Counted from the first letter of the stretch, positions 9,178-20,771 are shown. The stretch is DNA of 64,000 nucleotides from Pseudomonas sp. GGS8 (GCF_024168645.1 NZ_JALJWF010000001.1:558001-622000); one strand, 5' to 3'. Numbers and translations: made by a program. The notes: generated from the sequence alone by a model not told the origin.

Positions 9178-11082
9178 GTGATGAAATGCGACTCCACTCT
9201 CTATCGCGCCGCGCCGCCATCACTCGCCGTGAAACCCCGTTTGATTCGCCATCTGTTCCTGCCGCCGCTGATCATCGCCCTGATGATCGGATTGGGTTAC
9301 ATCGGCTTCTGGGTCAGTGAACACTACGGCATTCGCAGCCTCAGCGAGAACGGCCAGCGTCAGCTGGAACTGCACGCCCGTGCCGTCGAGAGCGAGATCA
9401 GCAAATACACTTACCTGCCCAGCCTTCTGGAACTCGAATCGAGTGTTTCCAAGCTGTTGGCCGACCCGTCGCCGGAACACCGGCAGACGGTCAACGAATA
9501 CCTCGAAGGCCTGAATCGGCGCAGCCGCAGTCGGGCCATTTATGTGATGGACACCACCGGTCGCGTACTGGCCACCAGCAACTGGCGCGATGTCGACAGT
9601 TACCTGGGCGAAGACCTGTCCTTCCGCGCCTATTTCCAGAACGCCGTGCGCGGTCAGCCGGGACGGTTCTACGGCATCGGCAGCACCAGTGGCGAACCCG
9701 GCTATTACCTGGCTCATGGCCTGGAGGAACACGGCAAGATCACCGGCGTCGCGGTGGTCAAGGTGCGCCTCGAAGCCATGGAAGAACGCTGGCAACGCGC
9801 ACGTCTGGAGGCCTTCGTCAGCGACGAGAACGGCATCATCATTCTCTCCAGCGATCCGGCGCGGCGGCTCAAGTCGGTGCTGCCGTTGAGCGACGACACC
9901 AAGGAACGCTTGGCCCGCAGCCTCCAGTACTACTGGTATCCGCTGAATGAACTGCAGCCGCTGGCCCGAGAGAAACTGGCTGAAGGCGAGGAAAAACTGA
10001 CCTTTCCCGCCAACAGCGAACTGGTGTCCGATGAAGAGAACATCAGCTACTTGTCGCAAACCCGGCCGCTGAGCGACACCCCGTGGAATTTCACCCTGCT
10101 CACGCCCCTGCAAGACCTGCGGCGTGAAGCGATCAATCAGGGGATTCTGGTGGCGGTGGCGTTTGCCCTGGTGGCATTCCTGCTGATCGCCTGGAACGAG
10201 CGGCGCAAGGTGATCGCCACCCGCCTCGCAGCGCGGGAAGCCTTGCAGGAAGCCAACAATCAGCTGGAGCGTCGGATTACCGAACGCACCACCGACCTGC
10301 GCGCCAGCAACGAACGGCTCAAGGGTCAGATTCGTGAACGCCGACAGGCGGAAGAAACCTTGCGCCGCGCCCAGGATGAGCTGGTCCAGGCCGGCAAACT
10401 GGCGGCCATCGGCCAGATGTCCACCAGCATCGCCCACGAATTGAACCAGCCACTGGCGGCATTACGGACCTTGTCTGGCAATACCGTACGCTTTCTGGAG
10501 CGCGGTCAACTGGATGTGGCCAGCACCAATCTCAAAACGATTAATGAACTGATCGACCGCATGGGCCGGATTACCGCCAGCCTGCGTTCCTTTGCCCGAC
10601 GCGGCGATGACCAGGGCCAGGCCAGCCTCGGCAAAGGCGTGGACGCCGCCCTGCAACTGCTGGGCAGTCGGATGGAAAGCGTGCCGCTGCAATTGCATCG
10701 CGATTTTGCCGACGTGCAGGTGCAGATCGACCAGACCCGTCTGGAGCAGATTCTGGTCAACCTGATCGGCAATGCGCTCGATGCCATGCAGTCGCAGCCC
10801 CAACCGACGTTGTGGCTCGAAGGCGAGGAATTCGACGGCAAGTATCGCCTGCGGGTGCGCGACAATGGCCACGGCATCGATGCCGAAGCACGCAAGCATC
10901 TGTTCGAACCCTTCTTCACCACCAAACCCGGCGAACAGGGCCTGGGCCTCGGCCTGACCCTGTCGGCGAGCCTGGCCGCCGCCACGGGCGGACATCTGGG
11001 TGTCGAACACCCGGCCAGCGGTGGCACCACCTTCGTCCTCAGTTTACCGTTGGTAAGCCCCACTCCCGCCGAGCCAATATGA
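9178..11082 (+). CDS. aauS: Sensor histidine kinase of acidic amino acid utilisation (DctB-like)
   Basis: Membrane kinase expected to sense extracellular glutamate/aspartate and phosphorylate AauR. In its 634 residues, transmembrane helix 1 lies at about residues 24-45 and a periplasmic sensor of the DctB (double Cache) kind at about 46-315. Helix 2 (GILVAVAFALVAFLLIAW) and a coiled coil up to about 400 follow. The dimerisation helix has His420 in SIAHELNQPLAAL, and the ATPase domain has an N-box (LIGNALDAM), DNGHGI and GLGLGLTL. The start may be GTG 9178 or ATG 9181. Its last 4 bp overlap aauR. Assignment to AauS rests on the aat context and the AauR-type boxes upstream of aatJ. Confidence 0.88.
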   Translation: MMKCDSTLYRAAPPSLAVKPRLIRHLFLPPLIIALMIGLGYIGFWVSEHYGIRSLSENGQRQLELHARAVESEISKYTYLPSLLELESSVSKLLADPSPEHRQTVNEYLEGLNRRSRSRAIYVMDTTGRVLATSNWRDVDSYLGEDLSFRAYFQNAVRGQPGRFYGIGSTSGEPGYYLAHGLEEHGKITGVAVVKVRLEAMEERWQRARLEAFVSDENGIIILSSDPARRLKSVLPLSDDTKERLARSLQYYWYPLNELQPLAREKLAEGEEKLTFPANSELVSDEENISYLSQTRPLSDTPWNFTLLTPLQDLRREAINQGILVAVAFALVAFLLIAWNERRKVIATRLAAREALQEANNQLERRITERTTDLRASNERLKGQIRERRQAEETLRRAQDELVQAGKLAAIGQMSTSIAHELNQPLAALRTLSGNTVRFLERGQLDVASTNLKTINELIDRMGRITASLRSFARRGDDQGQASLGKGVDAALQLLGSRMESVPLQLHRDFADVQVQIDQTRLEQILVNLIGNALDAMQSQPQPTLWLEGEEFDGKYRLRVRDNGHGIDAEARKHLFEPFFTTKPGEQGLGLGLTLSASLAAATGGHLGVEHPASGGTTFVLSLPLVSPTPAEPI

Positions 11083-12407
11083 ACAACGACCTTAGTGTGC
11101 TGATCGTCGAAGACGACCCCCATGTGCTGCTCGGTTGCCAACAGGCGCTGACGCTTGAAGACATTCCCTGCATCGGCGTCGGCAGCGCCGAAGAAGCGCT
11201 GGAGCGGGTCGGCGATAATTTCGCCGGCATCGTCATCAGCGACATCCGCCTGCCGGGCATCGATGGCCTGGAACTGCTGACCCGGCTCAAGGCCCGTGAT
11301 CGCAGCCTGCCGGTGGTGCTGATTACCGGCCACGGCGACATCTCGATGGCCGTCGGCGCGATGCAGAAAGGCGCCTACGACTTCATGGAGAAACCCTTCT
11401 CCCCCGAACGCCTGGTGGACGTCGCCCGCCGCGCGCTGGAGCAACGCAGCCTGGCACGGGAAGTCTCTTCGTTGCGCCGACAATTGGCGGAACGCGATTC
11501 CCTCGAAGGCCGGATCATCGGTCGCTCGCCGGCCATGCAGAACCTGCGGGAACTGATTGCCAACGTCGCCGATACATCGGCCAACGTGCTGATCGAAGGC
11601 GAGACCGGCACCGGCAAGGAACTGGTTGCACGCTGCCTGCACGACTTCAGCCGCCGGCACACCAAACAGTTCGTCGCGCTGAACTGCGGTGGCCTGCCGG
11701 AGAACCTGTTCGAAAGCGAAATCTTCGGCCACGAAGCCAACGCCTTCACCGGTGCCGGCAAACGACGGATCGGCAAGATCGAACACGCCGATGGCGGCAC
11801 GCTGTTCCTCGACGAAGTGGAAAGCATGCCGCTGCCGTTGCAGATCAAACTGCTGCGGGTGTTGCAGGAACGCACCCTCGAACGCCTGGGTTCGAACCAG
11901 AGCGTGGCGGTGGATTGCCGGGTGATCGCCGCGACCAAATCCGATCTGGATGAGTCGAGCAAGGCCGGTGAGTTTCGCAGCGACCTGTATTACCGCCTGA
12001 ACGTGGTCACCCTGGAACTGCCACCGCTACGCGAACGCCGCGAAGACATCCTGCAGCTGTTCGAGCATTTTTTGCAGCAGTCATCCCTGCGCTTCGACCG
12101 CACTGCACCGGAACTGGACAACCAGACCCTGTCGACCCTGATGAGCCACGACTGGCCGGGCAATGTGCGCGAACTGCGCAACGTCGCCGAACGCTTCGCC
12201 CTCGGTCTGCCGGCCTTCAAAAAAACCGGCGCCAGTGGCGGCAACCAGAGCATGGCCTTCGCCGAAGCGGTGGAAGCCTTCGAACGCAACCTGCTCAGCG
12301 ATGCCTTGCAGCGCAGCGGCGGCAACCTGACTCAGGCCAGCCAGGAGTTGGGCATGGCCAAGACCACCCTGTTCGACAAAGTGAAGAAATACGGGCTGAG
12401 CCACTGA
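11079..12407 (+). CDS. aauR: Sigma-54-dependent response regulator (NtrC/DctD type)
   Basis: Transcriptional activator of the aat genes, 442 residues, starting at the ATG that overlaps the aauS stop. The receiver domain (about 1-120) has acidic residues in LIVEDDP and the phospho-acceptor Asp in VISDIRLPGIDG. The AAA+ domain has Walker A GETGTGKE, Walker B GGTLFLDEV and the sigma-54 contact loop NAFTGA; the first Gly of the usual GAFTGA is Asn. The C-terminus is a Fis-type helix-turn-helix (LTQASQELGMAKTTLFDKVKKYGL). It most likely acts at 5430-5474 on the -24/-12 promoter at 5551. Confidence 0.9.
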   Translation: MNNDLSVLIVEDDPHVLLGCQQALTLEDIPCIGVGSAEEALERVGDNFAGIVISDIRLPGIDGLELLTRLKARDRSLPVVLITGHGDISMAVGAMQKGAYDFMEKPFSPERLVDVARRALEQRSLAREVSSLRRQLAERDSLEGRIIGRSPAMQNLRELIANVADTSANVLIEGETGTGKELVARCLHDFSRRHTKQFVALNCGGLPENLFESEIFGHEANAFTGAGKRRIGKIEHADGGTLFLDEVESMPLPLQIKLLRVLQERTLERLGSNQSVAVDCRVIAATKSDLDESSKAGEFRSDLYYRLNVVTLELPPLRERREDILQLFEHFLQQSSLRFDRTAPELDNQTLSTLMSHDWPGNVRELRNVAERFALGLPAFKKTGASGGNQSMAFAEAVEAFERNLLSDALQRSGGNLTQASQELGMAKTTLFDKVKKYGLSH

Positions 12408-12745
12408 TGGACCTGATTTTCAAGGCAACCCTGGGCGCGGCGGTGGTGGTGATCCTCGCCATGCTGGCCAAGACCAAAAACTATTACATCGCAGGTCTGG
12501 TGCCACTGTTTCCGACCTTTGCGCTGATCGCTCATTACATTGTCGGCAAGGGGCGTTCGCTGGATGACCTGAAGACCACCATCGTGTTTGGCATGTGGTC
12601 GATCATTCCCTACTTCGTCTACCTGGCGACCTTGTATGTGATGGTCGACCGGATGCGCCTGGAGGCTTCGCTGGCGGTGGCGGCGGTGGCGTGGTTGATG
12701 GCGGCGACGGTGCTGGTCAGCGTGTGGGTGCGCATTCACAGTTAA
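12407..12745 (+). CDS. glpM: GlpM-family membrane protein
   Basis: A 112-residue protein with four hydrophobic helices (ATLGAAVVVILAML, AGLVPLFPTFALIAHYIV, FGMWSIIPYFVYLATLYV and LAVAAVAWLMAATVLVSVWV), matching the small GlpM/YdgC family. In P. aeruginosa glpM was named for its place next to glpD; its biochemical role is unclear. Here its ATG shares one base with the aauR stop codon, so it is coupled to the aau operon rather than to glpD. Confidence 0.8.
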   Translation: MDLIFKATLGAAVVVILAMLAKTKNYYIAGLVPLFPTFALIAHYIVGKGRSLDDLKTTIVFGMWSIIPYFVYLATLYVMVDRMRLEASLAVAAVAWLMAATVLVSVWVRIHS

Positions 12746-12756
12746 CGACGGTTTCC

Positions 12757-12889
12757 TGTGGCGAGGGGGCTTGCCCCCGTTGGGCTGCAACGCAGCCCCA
12801 AAACCTGCGACCGGATGATTCCCGGCACATCGCAACCAACCGAACTACGACTGCTTCGCAGCCGAACGGGGGCGAGCCCCCTCGCCACA
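12757..12889. repeat. REPIN
   Basis: TGTGGCGAGGGGGCTTGCCC...TGGGCTGCAACGCAGCCCC on the left is inverted on the right as GACTGCTTCGCAGCCGAACG...AGCCCCCTCGCCACA. It lies between the convergent genes glpM and the DsbA-family gene. Confidence 0.88.
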
Positions 12890-12924
12890 CAAGCCCGCTC
12901 CTCACAAGAAATCGGCTGTGGGAA

Positions 12925-13590
12925 TCAGCTCACCGTGCCGCCCCTGGCTTCACTCATGATCTGGCGGATCGCACCAACAAACGCCTCCACCGGCTGCCCG
13001 CCAGTGACGGCGTACTGCCCGTTGAACACCACCGTCGGCACCGAACTCACGCCGCGCGATAACCACAACTGTTCTTCCTCGCGAACCTCTTTGGCAAACT
13101 CATCGGACGCCAGAATCGCCTCGGCCCGTTGCCGGTCCAGCCCCACGCTTTCGGCGATCTGTGCCAACTGCACGTGATCGGACGGATTGCCGCCCTCAGT
13201 GAAATACGCCTTGAACAGCGCTTCTTTGAGGTTGAACTGCAACCCTTGCAACCCTGCCCAGTGCAGCAAACGATGGGCATCAAAGGTGTTGTAGATACGG
13301 CTGTTGCCGTCCGTGCGAAAGGCAAACCCGACCTCGGCGCCGCGCGCGCGGATCATTTCGCGGTTTTTCTGCGACTGCTCAGGCGTCGAGCCGTACTTTT
13401 CGCTGATGTGTTCGGTGATGTTCTGCCCTTCCGGGCCCATCTTCGGGTTCAGTTCGAACGGCTGGAAACGGATTTCGGCCTGGACTTCGTCACCCAGCAA
13501 ATCCAGGGCTCGGGTCAGGCCGTACAGGCCGACGACGCACCAGGGGCAAGACACGTCGCTGACAAAATCGATTTTCAGGGGGGTACTCAT
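12925..13590 (-). CDS. DsbA-family (FrnE-like) thiol oxidoreductase
   Basis: Predicted cytoplasmic 2-DsbA/FrnE-type protein, 221 residues with no signal peptide. The redox motif CPWC lies at residues 15-18 (SDVSCPWCVVG), an all-alpha insertion spans about 60-160, and the cis-proline loop is SSVPTVVFNGQYAVTGGQP. Such proteins act as disulfide isomerases or oxidoreductases; the partner is unknown. It is separated from the hydrolase gene upstream by about 90 bp and is probably independent. Confidence 0.88.
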   Translation of the reverse strand: MSTPLKIDFVSDVSCPWCVVGLYGLTRALDLLGDEVQAEIRFQPFELNPKMGPEGQNITEHISEKYGSTPEQSQKNREMIRARGAEVGFAFRTDGNSRIYNTFDAHRLLHWAGLQGLQFNLKEALFKAYFTEGGNPSDHVQLAQIAESVGLDRQRAEAILASDEFAKEVREEEQLWLSRGVSSVPTVVFNGQYAVTGGQPVEAFVGAIRQIMSEARGGTVS

Positions 13591-13683
13591 CGCTCACCTC
13601 GAAGGCTTGAATCGCGCCGGAAAGTTCGAACGATACACCCGAAAGGCTTGGACAGGCAGCAGATCCCACATTGGATTCAGGTG

Positions 13684-14718
13684 TTACAAAAGGTTGTGCT
13701 CAGCCACCGGATCGATCTGCGCCCAATGCGAGGTGTCTTCACGATGGGCCTGCAAATACGGTAACACCGCCGCCAGTAACGGTGCCTTGAACGCCTCTTG
13801 AAAACGATGGGCCAGCCCGGGAATCAGCTTCAATTGGCTGCCACGAATATGCGCCGCCAGGTGCACGCCATGCATCACCGGCAACAACGGATCGGCGGTG
13901 CCGTGAACCACCAGCGTCGGCACCCGCAGTTGGTTGAGCAGCGCCACACGGCTTGGTTCGGCGAGGATTGCCATGATCTGGCGCTTCACGCCCTCGGGGT
14001 TGAACGCCCGGTCATAGGACAGCGCCGCCTGATGCAGCAGTGCTTGTCGGTCATCGCTCACCGCCGGGCTGCCCAGTGCCGCCAGCAAATCAGCCTGTTG
14101 TTCCAGCGCCACTTCACGATTCGGCGCACCACGTCGTGAAAGTAACTGCACCAGCGCCGCACTTGGCGCCGGCAAGCCTTCGGCCCCCGAACTGGTCATC
14201 AACAGCGTCAGGCTCTCGACACGCTGCGGCGCCATGGCCGCCAGATGCTGGGCGATCATGCCGCCCATGCTGGCACCCAGCACGTGAAACTGCTCGACGT
14301 GCAAGGCGTCCATCAGCCCCAGTGCATCGTCGGCCATGTCCGTCAGCGTATAAGGCGCGGCCACCGGCAAACCGAGCTTGTAGCGCAGCACTTCAAACGT
14401 CAGGTTGGCCTCGACCGGCGCCTGGCGCCAAGTGGACAGGCCAACATCACGATTGTCATAACGAATCACCCGAAAACCCTGCTGACAAAGTGCAACCACC
14501 ACTTCGTCCGGCCAGTGAATCAACTGCCCGCCCAGCCCCATCACCAGCAACAACGCAGGGTCGGACGCACGGCCGATGCTCTGGTAAGCCAGACTCACCT
14601 GATCCAGATCGACCCGTTCGGTCGGAACATTGACATCGCAACGAGACGCCGCCAAAGACGGGAAATTAAACAACACAGCGATCAGAAAGACCGCTGTGGA
14701 TAAAAATCGTGCACGCAT
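13684..14718 (-). CDS. Exported alpha/beta hydrolase
   Basis: A 344-residue alpha/beta-fold hydrolase. The start at 14718 gives a signal peptide ([24 protein letters not shown]); an upstream codon at 14868 would add an implausible 50-residue leader. Catalytic features are the nucleophile elbow [14 protein letters not shown], the acid in [12 protein letters not shown] and the His in PGLAHRF. The oxyanion segment is [17 protein letters not shown]. This pattern is common in esterase/peroxidase-like hydrolases; the substrate is unknown. It is probably periplasmic or secreted. Confidence 0.82.
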   Translation of the reverse strand: MRARFLSTAVFLIAVLFNFPSLAASRCDVNVPTERVDLDQVSLAYQSIGRASDPALLLVMGLGGQLIHWPDEVVVALCQQGFRVIRYDNRDVGLSTWRQAPVEANLTFEVLRYKLGLPVAAPYTLTDMADDALGLMDALHVEQFHVLGASMGGMIAQHLAAMAPQRVESLTLLMTSSGAEGLPAPSAALVQLLSRRGAPNREVALEQQADLLAALGSPAVSDDRQALLHQAALSYDRAFNPEGVKRQIMAILAEPSRVALLNQLRVPTLVVHGTADPLLPVMHGVHLAAHIRGSQLKLIPGLAHRFQEAFKAPLLAAVLPYLQAHREDTSHWAQIDPVAEHNLL

Positions 14719-14980
14719 GAAAAACACCGAAACGCAGAACTCCAGTAGAGCGCGAGTCTGATGAAGTTTGTACAAGCGCGCTGCCACAGTTGCGTGACAG
14801 TTTGATGAAAATTGCCGAGTGGTCGCCCCAGCGCCTTTACCGTTCCTGTCGGGAGAAACACAAACCACTCATCGGAAGTCTCCCTTTACCTGTTAGTTCT
14901 GACAGTTGGCAGTCACCGGTGCTGAGTATTCAATCAACCAGGAACAAACAAGCCAGTATCGCCATCCACCGGAGACTTCC

Positions 14981-17900
14981 ATGAGCATTGACAATCGGTC
15001 CGAAACTCCTCAAGCCCCGGCGGTCGGAGGCCTTACTCGCTCAGCACTTGAAATTCCCGGCGCGATTTCGCCGGTCGAAGATGCGGATGTTGGTGTCAAT
15101 CGAGCCTTGATCGCAGCGCAGGGTCTAAAGATTGTCATCCCGTCCTACGCCATCAACCCCGGCGATAACGTGTTGGTGTACATCGATAACCAACTGGTTC
15201 TGGTGTGGCCGGTCGAGAACGATTACAGCGGCCAGCCCATCAGCAAATACATCCCGGCAAAGTTAATACCGGAAGGATTTATCACCCTGACTTACAGGGT
15301 AAACGTTGAAATGTCAGGCCCCTTGAAAGCACTGGTCAAAACCCTATTGCCCGGTGGCATCGATCCGCAACCGGACGCTGCGGGACACTACCTGTTGACC
15401 CCACCGCAGCTCACCTCGACCATCCTGAACGGCCAACAGGATGAAACGGTTTATGTCGCGCCCTATGACGGCATGCGCCAAAACGATGTAGTCACGCTGA
15501 TCGTCGGCAACTGGGCCTTGCCCCACACCGTAACAGCCACCGAGGTCGGGCAGTCCCTGACGTTTACCCTGTCGACGGAGCTGGTGGCCAACAATGGCGA
15601 TGGCGGGGTCGTTCTGTACTACACGCTCTGCGATGAAGTCGGCAATCACGCCACCGATCATTCACTGGGTGTTTCGGTGATGATCCAGACCGGCACCGCT
15701 GCGCCGATACCGCCGACGGTGACAGGCATCGATGAACAGAACACCCTCTACTTGAGTCAGTTGGGGAGCCAACCGGTCAACGTCAGCCTCGACACCCGGG
15801 CCTTTAGCCCCGGCGATGTGCTGACATTGTCCTTGAAGGGTCTGGACCGCACGGGTATGCCCAAGTCGCTCACCCAGGTGCAAACCCTGAAATCCCAAAC
15901 GACGCTGAAATTCACCCTTGCCAACGCCGTGATCCAGGAACTCGCCGGGGGCAGCGCCCGACTGTTTTTCACCCGCACCGACGCCCAGGGCGGCAAGCAG
16001 CAATTACCGTCCAGGGAAATTCTCATTGTCGGCAACACGCGCAGGATCAGCGCCTCGAACGAGGTGCAGAATCAGGAAGCGGTTGGCGGTATCCTTGCGG
16101 CCCCTGAAAACAGTGTCCTGCAGATTTTCCCGCCCCTCATCCCCGGCTGGACCCCTGCGGTGGTGGGAGGCGATTTCGGGGTACCACTACGGATTTACGA
16201 CGACAACGCCCCCAACGGGGCCAATGTCGTTATCGATCCCATCATTGGCGCGGAAGAGTTCGATGTCATCGACCTGCTGCTCAACGGAAACATCGTCGAC
16301 ACGGAGTTTGTTGAACCCGGGACAGAGAATGACCGGCACTTGATGACAATCCCCAATGGGCTACTCAACCCGAACGCTGTGAACACACTGGAGACCACGG
16401 TCACCCGGGTCGGTGGCAATACCCAAAGGTCCACCCCGTTGCTGGCAATTCTGTACAACGCCATCCGCCCCGGGAGCAGGGACATCAATTCCATCCCGGG
16501 GCACTCGGAGCTGCAACTGAAGTTGCCGCAGGACGTCATCGATAATGGCTTGGACGCCGCTCGCGCAGCACTGGGTGTCGAGGTGAGTTTCTGCTACCCC
16601 TATTGCCGCGCGTACGACGTCATCGAGTTGCGCATGGGCACCCTGACCTCTCATTTCACGGTGCTATCGACCGAGGCACCGCTGTTCGGAGGTATTGCGC
16701 CAATCTGCATCGTGCGCACGTTGACAGCGCAGCAGTTTCAACAAGCTGGCGACAATCCACAGTTCACTTTGACCTACACCGTTCATGACCAGATCACCAA
16801 CGGTGCAGACCCGTCCGACCCGTTTTCGGTGCCCGTGGTGATTGATGTCGATCTCGCCGGGGTGCGTCGTCCCGCTCCGATCTTCCTGGATAGCCCGACT
16901 GATGATGACCCGACCATCATTGATCTGGCGCGGTTGGGCAGTAACAACCTGATCATGCTAGTCAGAACCTTTACCCCGCAATTTGCCATCGACGACACCA
17001 TCAGGGCCGAGTACAACAGCCCACCCAGTCCTACTTTCTCTGTCGAAGGGACGATTACCGGACAGTTCGGGCAACCCAGCCCGCTTGCGCTGGAGGTACC
17101 CAACAACCTGGTGATCTCCGGGCGCGTGGTGACCGGCAGTTATGTGCAATCCAGAAACGGGATAGTGATTGCCAATTCGAGAATTGCCACGGCCCGCGTC
17201 ATCGGCCAAGACATGCCAGATTTGCCCCCCCCTCGTGTGCTGATTGCACCCAACGGCGAACTGGATCCGAGGGACAACACAGAAGGGGCCACGGGTCGGG
17301 TGATCGTGCCAGGGTTTACTCCGGGCGATCGCGTGCGATTGCTGGTGCACGGTAGCGCCGGTGACGGCTCTCCCACCTTTAGTCCCCTGCCCTTGAACGC
17401 TGCCGGTCAAGCGGATTTCCCGCTGAGCCTGGCCTTTATCAATGCCAATCTGGGGCTCATCGTCAACATCACTTACCTGTTGATCCGCGGCGACGCCCAA
17501 GCAACATCGCGCCCTCTTGATCTCCGTGTGCTGCGGCGGGCCCAGGCGCCGATCATCACCTCCATCGAGGCGGGCGGAGTCTTTCTCGAGCCCGGTGACG
17601 GCACCTATTACCGCACCGGGTTTGTCATCAGCGGGAGCGCCGAACCCGATCAGTCGGTGGAAGTCATGGACGGCGTCAGTCCTTTGGGGCGTGCCCTCAG
17701 CGATGAGGACGGACTATGGACGATGCCCGCTGGCAGGTTTACCCCCACCGGTCATTCCATCACTGCCAGGACTGTCGATGGCAGCGATTTGACCTCTCGG
17801 GCTTTCAGCTTTTTGGTGCTGGAGGGTCTCCAGTACCACATCGCGTCTTTCCACTATCAGGACGCCGGGGGTTGGGTATGGGGAGGCGCCGGGCGGGTAA

Positions 17901-18277
17901 CCGATCTGGCGTGGGTCATCCACCCGGTCAAAAATTACTGGGCCCTACATAATCAGACGGATACCAACCAATCCAACGGCAATGTGCTGGTAAGGACTTT
18001 CACCGATCTGACACCTGGGGCGATCTACATGCTGACATCCAACATGTTCCGTTCAAATACACCGCACGCTCACCCGCGACTTCAGCTGGGGACCAGCAGT
18101 GGCGTATTTTCCGGTATTTACACGCTTTCGAACGTTCATCAAATAGTGCCCCTGCGACTCCAGTTTGTGGCAACGACGCCCACCATGCAGTTGAGGCTAA
18201 TCAACCACGAGGCCTCAGCCAATGGTAATGATTGGCACATGGAATACTTCGATCTTACTAGACAGGCATTGCCATAG
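14981..18277 (+). CDS. Large beta-sandwich repeat protein, function unknown
   Basis: A 1098-residue protein starting at the ATG after a CCGGAG ribosome site. It begins [13 protein letters not shown], with no signal peptide or membrane segment. By eye it contains about seven divergent units of 90-120 residues, each with a proline-bounded start, a 'PGD.V.L.V' strand pattern and a closing 'TY.V.D..GN' pattern. An Ig-like domain follows near 850-930 ([14 protein letters not shown]...[23 protein letters not shown]), then a C-terminal jelly-roll-like module (about 940-1098) rich in aromatics that resembles a carbohydrate-binding fold. No catalytic motif is recognisable. It stands alone between a hydrolase and metE. 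Surface or extracellular binding is a guess from the architecture. Confidence 0.7.
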   Translation: MSIDNRSETPQAPAVGGLTRSALEIPGAISPVEDADVGVNRALIAAQGLKIVIPSYAINPGDNVLVYIDNQLVLVWPVENDYSGQPISKYIPAKLIPEGFITLTYRVNVEMSGPLKALVKTLLPGGIDPQPDAAGHYLLTPPQLTSTILNGQQDETVYVAPYDGMRQNDVVTLIVGNWALPHTVTATEVGQSLTFTLSTELVANNGDGGVVLYYTLCDEVGNHATDHSLGVSVMIQTGTAAPIPPTVTGIDEQNTLYLSQLGSQPVNVSLDTRAFSPGDVLTLSLKGLDRTGMPKSLTQVQTLKSQTTLKFTLANAVIQELAGGSARLFFTRTDAQGGKQQLPSREILIVGNTRRISASNEVQNQEAVGGILAAPENSVLQIFPPLIPGWTPAVVGGDFGVPLRIYDDNAPNGANVVIDPIIGAEEFDVIDLLLNGNIVDTEFVEPGTENDRHLMTIPNGLLNPNAVNTLETTVTRVGGNTQRSTPLLAILYNAIRPGSRDINSIPGHSELQLKLPQDVIDNGLDAARAALGVEVSFCYPYCRAYDVIELRMGTLTSHFTVLSTEAPLFGGIAPICIVRTLTAQQFQQAGDNPQFTLTYTVHDQITNGADPSDPFSVPVVIDVDLAGVRRPAPIFLDSPTDDDPTIIDLARLGSNNLIMLVRTFTPQFAIDDTIRAEYNSPPSPTFSVEGTITGQFGQPSPLALEVPNNLVISGRVVTGSYVQSRNGIVIANSRIATARVIGQDMPDLPPPRVLIAPNGELDPRDNTEGATGRVIVPGFTPGDRVRLLVHGSAGDGSPTFSPLPLNAAGQADFPLSLAFINANLGLIVNITYLLIRGDAQATSRPLDLRVLRRAQAPIITSIEAGGVFLEPGDGTYYRTGFVISGSAEPDQSVEVMDGVSPLGRALSDEDGLWTMPAGRFTPTGHSITARTVDGSDLTSRAFSFLVLEGLQYHIASFHYQDAGGWVWGGAGRVTDLAWVIHPVKNYWALHNQTDTNQSNGNVLVRTFTDLTPGAIYMLTSNMFRSNTPHAHPRLQLGTSSGVFSGIYTLSNVHQIVPLRLQFVATTPTMQLRLINHEASANGNDWHMEYFDLTRQALP

Positions 18278-18328
18278 ACCGTGATGGGCTAGGTGACATT
18301 GACTCCCGGGACTGCGCGTAATCGTCAT

Positions 18329-18414
18329 TCGCGAGCAAGCTCGCTCCCACATTGGATTGATGTTGAACACAGCATTTGTGATCGACAAAAACCCTGAGGG
18401 AGCGAGCTTGCTCC
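18329..18414. repeat. REP pair, GCGAGCAAGCTCGCTCCC class
   Basis: GCGAGCAAGCTCGCTCCCAC and, about 50 bp later, GGGAGCGAGCTTGCTC are inverted copies of a third REP class. They occupy the 181-bp gap between the repeat protein and metE. Confidence 0.75.
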
Positions 18415-18458
18415 GGGCGGCGTTCCGACGATGGCGCCAGTGCAAGCGCCGCAGAACG

Positions 18459-20771
18459 TCAGGCCAACTGACTCCGCAACTGCCGCGCCGCCGCCACCAT
18501 GTTCACCAACGCGGCTTCTGTCTCCGGCCACTCCCGGGTCTTGAGCCCGCAATCCGGGTTCACCCACAACCGCTCGGCCGGAATCCGCTTCACCGCTTTG
18601 CTCATCAACTTGACCATCTCGGCCGTGTCCGGCACCCGGGGCGAGTGGATGTCGTAGACGCCCGGGCCGATGTCGTTCGGGTAGTCGAAGGCTTCAAAGG
18701 CCTCCAGCAATTCCATGTCCGAGCGCGAGGTTTCGATGGTGATTACGTCGGCGTCCATGGCGGCGATGGACTGGATCACGTCATTGAATTCGCTGTAGCA
18801 CATGTGGGTGTGGATCTGGGTTTCGTCGCCTACACCGGACGCTGTGAGGCGGAACGCTTCCACTGCCCAATCGAGGTATTCCTGCCATTGCGCCCGGCGC
18901 AGCGGCAGGCCTTCGCGGAACGCGGCTTCGTCAATCTGCACGATCTTGATGCCAGCGCTTTCCAGATCCACCACTTCATCCCGCAGGGCCAACGCCAACT
19001 GCTGCGCCTGGATTTTGCGCGAGACGTCTTCGCGCGGAAACGACCACATCAGCATGGTCACGGGACCGGTGAGCATGCCCTTCATGACCTTGTCGGTCAG
19101 GCTTTGCGCGTAGGTGATCCAGTCGACGGTCATGGCGTTCGGGCGGCTCAGGTCGCCGTAGATGATCGCCGGTTTCACACAGCGCGAACCATAGCTCTGG
19201 ACCCAGCCGAAACGGGTGAACAGGTAGCCGTCCAGTTGCTCGGCGAAGTACTCGACCATGTCGTTGCGCTCGGCTTCACCGTGCACCAGCACGTCCAGGC
19301 CCAGGCGTTCCTGAATTTTCACGGCGTGGCGGATTTCGCTGTGCATGGCATCGGTGTAATCGTTGGCCGAGAGTTTGCCTTGCTTGAAGGCCTGGCGAGC
19401 CAGACGGATTGCAGCGGTCTGCGGGAATGAGCCAATGGTGGTGGTCGGGAACGCCGGCAGTTGCAGACGCGCCTGTTGTTGCTCGATGCGTTTGGCAAAC
19501 GGCGAACGACGTTGGCTGTCTGCCGCGCCGATGGCGTTGATTCGGGCCTGAACATCCGCCTTGTGGATACGCGGCGATTGGGCGCGGCTAGCCTGGATCG
19601 TACGGCTTTCGGCCAGGGCAGCTTGCACCTTAGGTGCTTGCGGATCGTTCAGGGCATCGCGCAGCACAGCAATTTCGCCGCACTTCTGCACGGCAAACGC
19701 CAGCCAGCTTTTCAATTCAGGATCGAGCTTGTCTTCACGCGCAAGGTCCACCGGGCTATGCAGCAGCGAGCAGGAGCTGCTGACCCACAAGTTATCGCCG
19801 AAGCGCTCCTGGGCAAATTGCAGTTGTGACAGCGCTTGCTCCAATTCGCAGCGCCAGACGTTACGGCCGTTGACCAGCCCCACCGAGAGAATTTTGTAGG
19901 TCGGCAGACGATCCAAAACCTGGCCGAGCTGATCCGGCGAACGCACCGCGTCGATGTGCAAACCTTGTACAGGCAGGCCGACCGCCAGTCCGAGGTTGTC
20001 TTCCAGACCACTGAAGTAGGTGGCCACGAGTTTTTTCAGCGGCGAGTATTGGAGGATGTGGTAAGCGCGTTCGAAAGCGTTTTTCCAGGCTTGCGGCAGG
20101 TCGAGGGTCAGGATCGGCTCATCAATCTGCACCCACTCCACGCCTTGGGCGGCGAGGCGGCCGAGGATTTCGCCGTAGACCGGCAGCAGGCGTTCCAGCA
20201 GGTCGAGCTTGTCGAAGTCGTTGCCTTTGGCTTTGCCCAGCCACAGGTAGGTCAATGGACCGATGATGACGGGTTTGACGTTGTGGCCGAGGGCTTTCGC
20301 CTCGTCGACTTCGTCGAACAACTGTTCCCAGCTCAGTTTGAACGATTGGTCAGCGGTGAACTCCGGGACCAGGTAGTGGTAATTGGTGTCAAACCACTTG
20401 GTCAGTTCCAGGGCGTATTGCGCCTTGGCATGTTCGCCGCCGCAGCAGGTCGCGGTGGCACCACGAGCCATGGCGAACAAGGTGTCGAGGGTCGGCAGGC
20501 CGCGTTCATCCCTGGCGCTGTCGAAACGCTCGGGGATCACACCGAAGGTCAGCGAGTGAGTCAGCACCTGGTCGTACCAGGCGAAGTCGCCCACGGGCAG
20601 CAGATCGATGCCGGCGTCTTTTTGCAATTGCCAGTGGGTGGCGCGCAGTTGGCGACCGACGCTGTTCAGCGCGTCCTGATCGAGGTCGCCCTTCCAGTAG
20701 GCTTCGAGGGCTTTTTTCAGTTCGCGGTCAGCGCCGATGCGTGGAAAACCAAGTGTGTGGGCCAGAGCCAT
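18459..20771 (-). CDS. metE: Cobalamin-independent methionine synthase
   Basis: Transfers a methyl group from 5-methyltetrahydropteroyl-triglutamate to homocysteine to make methionine. The start at 20771 ([21 protein letters not shown]) yields 770 residues, the usual size. The N-terminal folate-binding barrel starts with GFPRIG. The C-terminal catalytic barrel has the zinc ligands in HTHMCYSEF and NPDCGLKTR and the segment [10 protein letters not shown]. It is divergent from metR, with a MetR-like palindrome in the shared region. Confidence 0.97.
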   Translation of the reverse strand: MALAHTLGFPRIGADRELKKALEAYWKGDLDQDALNSVGRQLRATHWQLQKDAGIDLLPVGDFAWYDQVLTHSLTFGVIPERFDSARDERGLPTLDTLFAMARGATATCCGGEHAKAQYALELTKWFDTNYHYLVPEFTADQSFKLSWEQLFDEVDEAKALGHNVKPVIIGPLTYLWLGKAKGNDFDKLDLLERLLPVYGEILGRLAAQGVEWVQIDEPILTLDLPQAWKNAFERAYHILQYSPLKKLVATYFSGLEDNLGLAVGLPVQGLHIDAVRSPDQLGQVLDRLPTYKILSVGLVNGRNVWRCELEQALSQLQFAQERFGDNLWVSSSCSLLHSPVDLAREDKLDPELKSWLAFAVQKCGEIAVLRDALNDPQAPKVQAALAESRTIQASRAQSPRIHKADVQARINAIGAADSQRRSPFAKRIEQQQARLQLPAFPTTTIGSFPQTAAIRLARQAFKQGKLSANDYTDAMHSEIRHAVKIQERLGLDVLVHGEAERNDMVEYFAEQLDGYLFTRFGWVQSYGSRCVKPAIIYGDLSRPNAMTVDWITYAQSLTDKVMKGMLTGPVTMLMWSFPREDVSRKIQAQQLALALRDEVVDLESAGIKIVQIDEAAFREGLPLRRAQWQEYLDWAVEAFRLTASGVGDETQIHTHMCYSEFNDVIQSIAAMDADVITIETSRSDMELLEAFEAFDYPNDIGPGVYDIHSPRVPDTAEMVKLMSKAVKRIPAERLWVNPDCGLKTREWPETEAALVNMVAAARQLRSQLA

